Positions 24,914-32,852 of a stretch of DNA of 64,000 nucleotides are shown piece by piece; the stretch's first letter is position 1, and every line of letters begins with the position of its first letter. The notes beneath the pieces were generated by a model that was given only the letters and a program-made list of their open reading frames with translations, did not search any database and had not been told where the DNA came from. Location of the stretch: contig JBHGNT010000020.1 of NCBI GenBank assembly GCA_043228905.1, positions 7,254,001 through 7,318,000 of the forward strand, written 5' to 3'. The stretch comes from Azolla caroliniana. Lineage: Eukaryota; Polypodiophyta. Made by a program: the position numbers and the translations under genes.

Positions 24914-25514
24914 CAATTGTTGAATAATAGAAGTCCAAACAACATGAATTCAATATATTCAACGTTTATTATGAGCCATGTATTTTCTTTTTAATCTTCG
25001 ATCTCTTCTATATAATTTAGCCCACGCATAAGCCTTGGAAAGCCTATCATTAGAGCTTTGTTACTGGTTAGATATACTAGAACCAAAATAGATAGATTCA
25101 TACACATGAAGAAAGTGACTGAGGAAAATGGTAGAAGAAGAAGAAGAAGAGAGTTTGATTGTGTCGTTGCGCTCTCTATCAGCATGGGAATTTGCCACAA
25201 ATATAAGCATAGGAAAACCAAAAAATAAAGCTTCTTACTTGTGATATTCACCAAATATAGTTTGGAAATCGGTAACAAAAGCGACGATATAAATTTAGAA
25301 TTGTGCGAAAGTAAGATGTTTTTAGTTATACTTTCCTTGTTGTCATAGGAGAATGAAACTACAATTATTATATGAAATTATTTCAAATCTTCGATCTATT
25401 AGCAACGTAATTTGGCACAAACATAAGGCTTCGAAATCCCTTCAAGCACTTGAAATGAGCTTCCTTATGAGATAAACCAAATTTAATCTGGTAATATGTA
25501 ATAGAAGAGATGAG

Positions 25515-25850
25515 ATTAAGTATGGTACTACCTAATTAGCTACCACTTAGGTAATTAGCTATTGTACTAAATTATGGTAGTAGCTAATTAGCTACTGTAT
25601 TCAACTATGGTAGTAGCTAATTAGCTACCACTTAGCTATTTAGCTACTGTACTAAACTATGGTAGTAGCTTATTGGCTACCACTTAGCTAATTAGCTTCT
25701 CAACTAAAGTATGGTCGTAGCTAATTAGCTACCACTTAGCTAATTAACTATATGTTAGCTAATTAGTTACTAAACTACAACCATAACAACTAAATAGTTT
25801 CCACACTTTATATGGCTTACCTAATTAGCAAAGATGGAACTAATTAGCTA
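25515..25850. repeat. Palindromic AT-rich minisatellite (TAGCTAATTAGCTA)
   Basis: About five units of ~60 bp, each combining TAGTAGCTAATTAGCTACCA with an ACTTAGCTAATTAGCTACTG block. The 14-bp core TAGCTAATTAGCTA is a perfect palindrome, so each unit can form hairpins. It abuts the array on the left and the last exon of the possible gene on the right. Confidence 0.8.
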
Positions 25851-27190
25851 CACTATTGTCATAAGCAGCAATTTTACCTGTTAGTTTTCTCCACTCATCT
25901 AGGAGAGTTGTACTGCAATCCCCAAAACAGAATGCAGCAATTCGACATGCATATTGAAAACAAACTATATGGTATGTGTGTTGGCATGGTTGTAGGTGAA
26001 CCAACAGAGTAGCAGATTTGTCCTCTACACGTAATCCACAAGCGATGCAACGTGCTTGAACAGTCACTATACCGTTTCTTGGTTCTCCTTCATTTGGTAA
26101 GGGAGCAAGAATGTTTAGGTCCAATTCTTGTTTGCTCCTTACCATCCCCTCCGCAAAATGTAGTTGCTTCTTAAGGCAGCTAACTACCTGTTCTTGACGG
26201 GAGTATTGTTCCTTCAACGAAGCCGAGAAATTTACCGATTAATTATTCCTTAATGAGGAAGATACAACAACAACAAACAAGAATCATTAACTTACTTGTA
26301 GCTAGTCCAAATTGTAATCTGCGACAATATTTACACCTAGAAGGTCCAGGTTCATTGAAAGAACCTGGATCTCTGTTTGTAGTTGAATTTTCCGTTGGGG
26401 ATCCAATGACCCCTCAATTTCAAGCTCATGTTGAGCAACTTGTTCTAGATAATGCCTCAGTAGCACATTTTCATGTATAGGTTATTTATAACATATTACA
26501 TATTAGCAAAACAATAGGTACCTAAATCTTATTTCTGATTGTTGTAACTGCCAAAGTGACTTTGCTCTCCACCGCAGCATCCAATGTTGCTTTCTCTAAA
26601 TCAGTCTTAAAAAACTCCAATGTCTCACAGGCTTCATGGACATTTTTTAGCATATAGCTAATCAATGTCTCATCTGTATCATTGACATTGGCTTTCATTG
26701 TGTGTCGGTGTGGCGTATACTTGCAGGTTTGTTGGGAGTCTGCAGTTGCATCATCAACTGCCATGCTCCAAAATCTTGCCATTTTTTGTTGCAAGCTCCC
26801 CATCTTACGACATCTTTCTACTGATGCCTCACCATAAATTGTCCAAGCTACCCTTTACATTTCAAGGTTTCAAGATTCCTTCGTTGTTTTGCAATACTCG
26901 TACGCAAAACCTCTGGCAAATGAAACAGACAACTCATTGTTGACAGGGATCTCTTAATGTACTTTCTAGTGCAGTCTCATGCAGTCGTACATGCTTGAGC
27001 TTGACCTTGGCTTTCACTCTAGGCCCTTTATATACTGCATCCAGTCTACATCACTAATCAATCTATCTGTTAGAACAGCAGGGTCAATACCCTCGAGCGA
27101 CAAACCATATATGTTGTGAAAGTCCTCCTTTGTCTCGCAAAATTTTACGAAGTTTAGCACTCTAGGATAGGGAGGAACGAGCCACCTGAA
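25840..27190 (-). pseudogene. Possible intron-containing gene with a C-terminal RING-like zinc motif
   Basis: Minus-strand coding pieces separated by intron-like gaps. (1) Downstream of an acceptor-like TTTCTATTTCAG at 27188 an open stretch begins with WLVPPYPRVLNFVKFC and later has YGLSLEGIDPAVLTDRLI. (2) 26803-26522 encodes 93 helical residues starting MGSLQQKMARFW, then AG/GTACCT, a donor. (3) About 26470-26290 is coiled-coil-like, followed by donor GTAAGTT. (4) 26215-25842 encodes QEQVVSCLKKQL..., then CIACGLRVEDK and LQPCQHTYHIVCFQYAC, a Cys/His pattern like a RING finger. I do not recognise the family. It may be a real low-copy gene, a captured fragment or a pseudogene: no start codon is certain and some joins need frame changes. 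Confidence 0.4.
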
Positions 27191-27282
27191 ATAGAAAATC
27201 AGTAATCAGAATTGGTGCAAAAACAGAATTTTTAATGTGAATTTGGTGCAAAATTCCAACACTTTGAGACAGTGTCATGATA

Positions 27283-27345
27283 TGGCAAGACTCAAACCCA
27301 TGACCTTAGGTTATATGGGTCGAGCTCTTGACCATTATATCATCT
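27283..27345 (-). other. tRNA-like module in the B LTR, antisense
   Basis: The minus strand reads ATAATGGTCAAGAGCTCGAC, then GGTCATGGGTTTGAGTCTTG. This resembles the D arm and the variable/T arm of a class-II tRNA. The counterpart in B2 (30927-30993) is closer to tRNA-Leu. There is no acceptor stem. Confidence 0.5.
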
Positions 27346-27418
27346 ATTGTAATACGTAAGATATTATTTTCATTTACATTTTATTATAGGAAATTAATGT
27401 ATATTCCAGATTTCTCTG

Positions 27419-27441
27419 GAACATTCTAGAAGCTTCAGGAA
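27419..27441 (+). promoter_or_regulatory. Five-unit heat-shock element
   Basis: The sequence GAACATTCTAGAAGCTTCAG plus GAA is a perfect run of alternating GAAnnTTC units: GAA-TTC-GAA-TTC-GAA with 2-nt spacers. It ends 15 nt upstream of the TATA box. Heat-shock factors bind at least three such units. Plant copia ONSEN is heat-activated through the same motif. Confidence 0.8.
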
Positions 27442-27456
27442 TACTCCTGAGAACAC

Positions 27457-27463
27457 TATAAAA
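27457..27463 (+). promoter_or_regulatory. TATA box of element B
   Basis: TATAAAA, preceded by the heat-shock element and followed 33 nt later (start to start) by AAATTGGTTTAA, the predicted transcript start. Confidence 0.75.
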
Positions 27464-27489
27464 GAAGGCACTAGGCATTATGTTGGACC

Positions 27490-27501
27490 AAATTGGTTTA
27501 A
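27490..27501 (+). promoter_or_regulatory. Predicted transcript 5' end complementary to the PBS (B)
   Basis: AAATTGGTTTAA. It pairs over 12 positions (one G-U) with TTGAACCAATTT at 27745-27756. The equivalent segment lies at the same 33-nt distance from TATA in B2. Confidence 0.6.
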
Positions 27502-27742
27502 CGCTAGTCTTTAGCCTCATAGCCCTTTTGTACTTACTCTTCTTATAATATATAATATGTTATCATCATCTCTCTCTCTCTCTCGTCCTCACTATCTCTC
27601 TCTCTCTCTCCTCTTCTCTCTTCCTCTCTCGGGAGTCCTATGCAATCCCGTCCTCTTAGTACTAATAGTACTTCCCTTCTCTAGTACTAATTCTCTCTCT
27701 GTTTAGTACTAATCCTCTCTCTGTTTACTACTATTCCTGACA

Positions 27743-27759
27743 GTTTGAACCAATTTTCC
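27743..27759 (+). promoter_or_regulatory. Putative self-priming PBS of element B
   Basis: GTTTGAACCAATTTTCC follows the LTR directly. It does not begin with TGG and I see no tRNA 3' end that fits. It is complementary to the start of R, as in Tf1-type elements. Confidence 0.6.
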
Positions 27760-27812
27760 TTCTATCTCTCCCCCTTCATACTAATCTCTTATTCCTCTTT
27801 TCTTTTCATCCC

Positions 27813-29015
27813 ATGGCCACAGTTAGCGCTCAGGAATATCAATCTATTTTCTAAGAGTTTCAATGCTTGAAAGAGAAGTTCCTTGCTTTGGAACAAGAAA
27901 ATCAACGGTTGTTGGGGGATCTTCAATAAATCTCCTTAGAAAAGCAACAAACACAACAACAACATGGGGAACTTGCATTACGTGTGCAACAACTCGAAGC
28001 AACCATCGTAGCGATGCAACAACAAGGCCCCGGAACACAAGGGATTCATAAGGAACCCAAGATTGGCCTTCCCACAAAGTTCGATGGAACACGATCGCAG
28101 TTTAGAGGGTTCCTTAATCAGGTACGATTAGTTATTCAAATGCATCCTTTCCGATATCCTACCGATGCATCACGAGTAGGTTTAGTAGGGACATTGTTAA
28201 GTGGCTCAGCGTTGGCATGGTTTGCTCCACTGTTGGAAAAGGAGTCTCCATTACTCAACAACTTTGAAGAGTTTATAGGTGAGTTTAAAGCATGATTTGG
28301 GGATACTGACAGCATAAGGACCGCAATCAAGAAAATCCGGCGATTACGCCAAGGAGACCGTCCAGCCTCCGCATACGCTACAGATTTCTGCCTACTCGCC
28401 GTTGACATCCCTTGGGATGATCAAGTGTTGATGGAGCAATTTCGTTATGGTTTACGCAACAATGTCAAGGATTTACTCTTGACTTTCCCTAAAGAGCCAA
28501 AGTCCTTAACAGAAGCAATCAATCGCGTGGTGAGATGTGACAACCGCCTCTTTGAGCGATGTTCAGAACGACAACTACAGATGCCGAGGGCAAGATTAGA
28601 GCCCACCTACGCCTCAATGGTAGCAAAAACTTTACTGAGGGAGTACTATAATGCTCCTACAGTGAATACTCTGACTCTGATGGAGATTGACACTAAACGT
28701 CGTCGAGGGCCATTATCCGAAGAAGAAAAGCAGCAACGTCGAACAAATCGACTATGTCTCTATTGCGGTGGACCAGGACACATTGCAATAAATTCTCCCC
28801 ATAGGCCAAGAAGACAGGTAAACCAAATAGTTGCTAGTTCTAATTGTACTAAACCCGAGCCTATTACAGTAGGGATATTTGATAGTACTAATAGTACTAA
28901 CAACCTAGATCTAGCGAACAAATTTGATGTCCTTAGTCAGTTAGAAGAAGATCTGTGCAGCCCATTAGTGGTTCCATTCCCTCTAAGCAAGTTAGCAATG
29001 TGTTCGTAGCCCAAG
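27813..29015 (+). pseudogene. Gag of element B (degenerate)
   Basis: From the ATG at 27813 (MATVSAQEYQ) the frame parallels the intact B2 gag: an N-terminal coiled coil ([14 protein letters not shown]), the capsid part with [20 protein letters not shown] and LAWFAPLL, RQGDRPASAYATDF and [15 protein letters not shown]. Stop codons interrupt at about 27855, 27987 and 28294. The zinc knuckle reads [16 protein letters not shown], with the last Cys changed to Ser, so RNA binding would be damaged. The C-terminus runs into the protease linker, where a solo LTR is inserted at 29053. It is the plus-strand, older paralogue of the gag at 34702-35802. Confidence 0.85.
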
Positions 29016-29670
29016 TAACAGTTAGTACTAAACGTACCCCTCTAGTACACGTTGTCGTGCCTTTCGGCTCCGGATCGTTGCGTGAGTCGGGTGGGAACCG
29101 CCGAGGTTTTGGACTAGGAGAAAGAAGAATATGAGATGAGGCTAGTAATGAATAGATTATTAGAAAGAGAGATAGAAATTTCGTGAATCCCACGAGTGTA
29201 TTTTATTCGATTAATCAATATTTAGATAAGAATATGTATTTAGATTGAAAGAAAGATATAAGAAACTTGTGAATCCCACAAGTATAGATTATATTATTTT
29301 CGTGAATCCCACGATTATATTAATCGGTTGGTGTTTTCGGAAATATATCCAATTTCCAAATATTTCACACATAATTACATTGTGCTTCCCATCCTTATGT
29401 AGTGATGGGAGAGACTAAGCATAGCTACATGCTTTTTTTCTAATATGTTCATGCACACTAAATATGCATGTGATGCTTTTCTAATCCTTGCTTTTATTTG
29501 CTAAATATAGTGCTCATGCACGCTAGATGTGCATGAGTCACTTTTTAGTTGCTTGCGTTTTTCTATAAAATATTCACGCACTCTAAAAATGCACGATTTA
29601 CCTTTTAATAAAGGTAGGTGCAAATAAAGCACTTATAGTTATTAAATCTATTTGTAGAACACTAAAGATA

Positions 29671-29735
29671 AGGTAGCATAATGGTAAAGTTGAGGTTTGG
29701 CTACGTGGAGGTACAAGGTTCAAATCTTGCCCTAT
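29671..29735 (+). other. tRNA-like module in the solo LTR, antisense
   Basis: AGGTAGCATAATGGTAAAG (A-box-like) and GGTACAAGGTTCAAATCTTG (B box GGTTCAAATC) are placed as in the G1 LTR module at 2019. It has no acceptor stem. Confidence 0.5.
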
Positions 29736-29815
29736 GCATGTGATAAATATCTTGATATATTATTTTATTTATTTATATGTAATTAAATCGGTTATATTAT
29801 TTTTTACTTTTTCAC

Positions 29816-29838
29816 GTAGTGTACGAAATACACTACGA
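29816..29838. other. Terminal hairpin of the solo LTR
   Basis: CGTAGTGTA, loop CGAAA, TACACTACG: a perfect 9-bp stem 2 nt from the LTR end. Confidence 0.6.
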
Positions 29839-29844
29839 CAACGT

Positions 29845-30580
29845 CATAGCACTTCTAGACTCTAGAGCTAATTCTTGCTTAATGGATAGGAATTTTGCCC
29901 AAGCTCATCAGATATCTCTTAGAAAACTCCCGTATCCAGCCTCTGTAGTCGTCATTGATGGTCGTCCCATTGCTTCCGAAAATATCATAGAAGAGTCAGA
30001 ACCCGTTAATATTGTCCTAGATAACTTAGCATGTGTAGTATCATTTAACATTATTAGTATCCCAGAACATCCCATCGTTTTGGGATTACCATGGTTCGAG
30101 TTACATAACCCAGACATAGATTGGAGAACAAGAGAAATCCGGTATCGACAAACCCGAGGATCTACTCAGAAGATTGCCACCATTTCACTACATCAGTTGC
30201 GGGAAGAAGGATGCAAGGAAGAAACGTTTCTCTTCACAATATCACTAAAACCCTCCGACACCATTAAAGAGGAGTCCACCGTTCAGCTTCCAAAGAAGTA
30301 TCATCATTATGTCGATGTATTCAATAAAGTACGAGCCAATACGCTTCCTCACCATCGACCATATGATTGCCCCATCGATTTACAACCGGGGAAAGAGCCA
30401 CCACGAGGACCGATCTACATTTTGTCACCAACCGAGCTAGAAGTCCTTCGAGCCTATATAGAGGAGAATTTGGAGAATGGATTCATTCGACATTCGAAAT
30501 CTCCAACCGGCGCACCCATTTTCTTCGTCAAGAAAAAGGATGGCTCACTTGGTCTAGTGGTAGATTACCGTGGCTTGAAT
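29845..30580 (+). pseudogene. Protease and N-terminal RT of element B
   Basis: Reads through ALLDSRANSCLMD, where the retropepsin D-S-G has become D-S-R, then [16 protein letters not shown]. The RT start follows ([50 protein letters not shown]). The frame stays open to 30580, where the B2 element is inserted after codon RGLN. The next codons ([11 protein letters not shown]) continue at 36362. The Gly-to-Arg change in the catalytic triplet would inactivate the protease. The family cleaves gag-pol and copies RNA into DNA. Confidence 0.88.
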
Positions 30581-30801
30581 TGTCAAGACTGAGAGAGAGA
30601 AAGAGAGAAAAAGAGATAGAGAGATAATTGAAGAGAATTATTGTATTGAAGCGTAAAATGGATTACAAAGAGTAGGCTACAAAATGCCGTTGAACCAATT
30701 TAGGTTTGGGATGGGTGGTAGATCCCTATTTATAAGTAATAGAGAACACTCTAGAATATTCTACGTTATCCTAGAATGTAGAGCAATCTAGAAGATCTCT
30801 A

Positions 30802-30819
30802 GAGTATTCTAGAAGGTTC
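30802..30819 (-). promoter_or_regulatory. Heat-shock element in the B2 3' LTR
   Basis: Element strand: GAACCTTCTAGAATACTC, i.e. GAA-TTC-GAA-CTC with 2-nt spacers, three perfect units. A second cluster (GAATATTCTAGAGTGTTC, one unit imperfect) at 30761-30744 lies 10 nt from TATA. Both are repeated in the 5' LTR at 36112-36129 and 36054-36071. Confidence 0.75.
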
Positions 30820-30926
30820 TAGTGGTATAGAATACTCTAGAATATTGTAGGTCATTCTAGAATGTAGAGTGATATAGAATATTCCTATGATATTAGATTT
30901 CATATTCTAGAGACTATACATATAAG

Positions 30927-30993
30927 AATATTAATACAATGGTTAAGGATTTGACATGTGTACAACAAGGTCGTGGGTTCAAATCCTTTCGAG
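30927..30993 (+). other. tRNA-Leu-like module in the B2 3' LTR, antisense
   Basis: AATGGTTAAGGATTTGAC and CAACAAGGTCGTGGGTTCAA (B box GGTTCAAATCC) match the D arm and the variable/T arms of the array's tRNA-Leu. The anticodon region and acceptor are lost. The second copy is in the 5' LTR at 36237-36303. Confidence 0.5.
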
Positions 30994-31048
30994 TCATAAT
31001 GTGAGTGTCATCATCCTTTCGATGCATGATGTGAGTGTTATCATGACA

Positions 31049-32085
31049 CTATCCCCCTTCTTCGACGACACGTCTCACAGGTCGTAGGGTTTGTATTAGG
31101 ACCTGGTTTACAAGGATATTGGCGATGAAATGCATTGACGAGTTCTGCAGCATTGGAAAGATTTGCGGCAGGTTCCCAAGTTCGATCATTGGGGGTATAA
31201 CCTAGCCAATCGACTAAGTAATACAGCTTGTTGCGCACGATTTTAGAATCGAGAATGGCAGCAACTTCAAATTTAGGCCCGTCCAAGAACTCGACAGGTG
31301 GTGGGGGTGTCGTAAGTCGGCCCGGAATTGAACTTGTAGTATAAGGTTCCAAAAGGGATACATGAAACACCGGATGAAGATGCATGTGCGGAGGGAGGTC
31401 AAGACGAAATGCAACATCACTTATCTTACCAGTGATCATGTAAGGGCCAAAACGTTGGTAATCCAATTTACTGCAAGGTCGAGTGGTCTTGATGTTGTGT
31501 TGGAGAAGCCATACATAATCCCTAATGCGGAACTTTTTTGAGGAGTCTAGACGATGACGATCGGCAAGCCTCTTGTGTGTAAATTGAGCATCGTGCAAAT
31601 TGTGGAGAATGTTAGCTTGAATTTCTTGGAGGCGACTAAGACGATCCTCGGCAGCAGGGTTGGTAGGAACTTCTGGATGCGCATTCATCGTCCACCGAGG
31701 ATGACAGCCCGTATTTGCGAAAAATGGGGAATATCCTGTAGAAGAATGGGCTGAGTTTTTGTAAGCGAATTCCGCCAAGTGCGAAAAAGCAACCCAATCA
31801 TCTTGTTGATAGTTGATGAAACAACGAAGATATTGTTCCAATGTCTGGTTGGTACGCTCTGTTTGGCCATTTGTTTCAGGATGATAGCCCGAAGAAAGCT
31901 TAACTGAAATGTGAAGAAGTTTGAACATGTGCTTCCAAAACTTTGAGATGAATTGTGGACCACGATCACTAATAATATCATCTGGCAGACCATGATGCTT
32001 AAATACCTCCCGCATAACGAGATCATCCGCCTCTTGACTAGTAATTGACTTTGTACATGGCAAGAAATGTGCCATTTTGGTAAAT
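31049..32085 (-). pseudogene. Integrase C-terminal half and chromodomain of B2
   Basis: Continues the integrase from KMAHFLPCTKSI, with the second and third catalytic residues in ISDRGPQF (Asp) and TNGQTERTNQTLEQYL (Glu). A linker follows with FRIRDYVWLLQ, FGPYMITGKI (GPY/F-like) and LHPVFHVSLLEPY. A C-terminal chromodomain follows (VAAILDSKIV, YYLVDWLGYTPNDRTWEP), residues about 270-330. Chromodomains of this type steer integration to histone-marked chromatin. The ORF is open to its natural stop, just before the polypurine tract. The only defect is an in-frame TGA at 32083-32085, where the relative has a sense codon (CGA-to-TGA type). Confidence 0.9.
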
Positions 32086-32852
32086 CAATCAACCACTGTG
32101 AGAATTGCATCAAAACCTTTTGAAACTGGGAGATCAGTAATGAAGTCCAAGGATATAGACTTCCAAGGAGTTTCCAGAATGGGAAGTGGTTGTAGTAAGC
32201 CATAGGGTCGGTGACGAGGATTCTTTGATCGACAACATATATCACAACTCCGAACATAATCCTCAACAAAATGACGAAGGCGAGGCCACCAATAGCGTTG
32301 AGAAATTAATTCTAGAGTCTTGTGAACTCCAAACTTACCAGCCATTGGTGAGTCATGGCAATGTTGCAAAACTTGTAGCCGTGGGGGACCATCAGGAACA
32401 TACAATAAATTTTGTCGAAATAGAAAACCACCATGCCAATAGAACTGACAATAGTCATTACGAGGATTTTTCGACCGTGAGCAAGAAGCACGATCCGGGA
32501 CAATATGATCCAAAACATCCTTGGCGAAATCATTAGTGGCCATATGATCTCGAATGGAATCAAGAAGAGTGGAATTTTCAAGAGTTGTTATGGCGTTAAC
32601 TACCATTAATCGTAATCGATTAGGACCCAAAAGGATTTGTTTTTGATGCTCAAATGCAGGTTCCCCTGGACGAAGTTCCATATAAGAGCGCCGAGAAAGA
32701 GCATCTGCTTTGCCTTGCTGCATCCCAGGGCGATATATGATGATAAAATCGAAGTGAGTCAAAAATTGCGCCCACCGGGCTTGTCGTCGACTCAAGACTC
32801 GAGCATTTTGGAAATAAGTCAGGTTCTTATGATCATTGTAGACAATGATCTG
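32083..32852 (-). pseudogene. RNase H C-terminus and integrase N-terminal half of B2
   Basis: Opens after a stop at 32853 with RRQARWAQFLTHFDF and GKADALSRRSY, the end of RNase H. It continues into the integrase zinc domain (CHDSPMAGKFGVHKTLELI, SCDICCRSKNP, an H-H-C-C finger) and the first catalytic Asp in ISLDFITDLP. It ends at VVD followed by TGA. Integrase inserts the cDNA. Both bounding stops look like single mutations, because element B reads through them. Confidence 0.9.

Larger units (their letters stand above)
6062..25512. repeat. Tandem array of ~0.9-0.97-kb units carrying tRNA-Leu(UAG) genes
   Basis: About 20 AT-rich units in the same orientation. Recurring landmarks are ACGGTTCTCGTATTGTGTTC, TTATTTATCGTAGATCGATA, a minus-strand tRNA-Leu or its remnant, CATGAATTCAATATATTCAACG, a GAAGAAGAAGAGAGTTTGG purine run, and AATATGTAATAGAAGCGATG. 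Left units are diverged, and some have lost the tRNA by deletion (near 9000, 12490, 17955). The last units are almost identical with an exact period of 967 bp (for example 22901, 23868, 24835). The recurring minus-strand ORF of 60-95 residues (LLLLLPLSSVTFFMCMNLSI) is the reverse complement of the purine run and is probably not a gene. Confidence 0.92.
27273..27742 (+). repeat. 5' LTR of element B (470 bp)
   Basis: Begins TGTCATGATATGG and ends CCTGACA. It matches the B2 LTR in length (468 bp), ends and internal order: antisense tRNA-like module, heat-shock elements, TATA, AAATTGG start region, CT-rich U5. The CT microsatellite at 27567-27620 lies in the R/U5 part. Confidence 0.88.
29053..29840 (-). 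mobile_element. Solo LTR of the tRNA-Trp gypsy group (788 bp), 4-bp TSD ACGT
   Basis: Plus-strand ends TGTCG and CGACA, flanked by ACGT at 29049-29052 and 29841-29844. Joining the flanks restores the protease region of element B in frame with B2. The left end shares the GGTTTTGGACTAGGAG box with the U5 of E and F, so the LTR lies in minus orientation. It contains a tRNA-like module (29671-29735) and a perfect terminal hairpin (29816-29838). Confidence 0.85.
30581..31048 (-). repeat. 3' LTR of B2
   Basis: In element orientation TGTCATGATAACACTC to GTCTTGACA. It carries the antisense tRNA-like module (30927-30993), heat-shock elements (30802-30819 and 30744-30761), TATA (30734-30727) and the AAATTGGTTCAA start region (30701-30690). 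Confidence 0.95.

Noticed and set aside
6506-25278. Many 60-95-residue ORFs in the array (e.g. repeated LLLLLPLSSVTFFMCMNLSI on the minus strand).
   Set aside because: They are translations of the repeat's purine/pyrimidine run. Starts and ends vary between units and frames break freely in diverged copies, so I see no coding constraint.
6062-25512. CRISPR array or centromeric satellite reading of the repeats.
   Set aside because: Units are about 1 kb with no short repeat-spacer structure. The period is far longer than typical ~150-180-bp centromeric satellites, and each unit is built around a tRNA.
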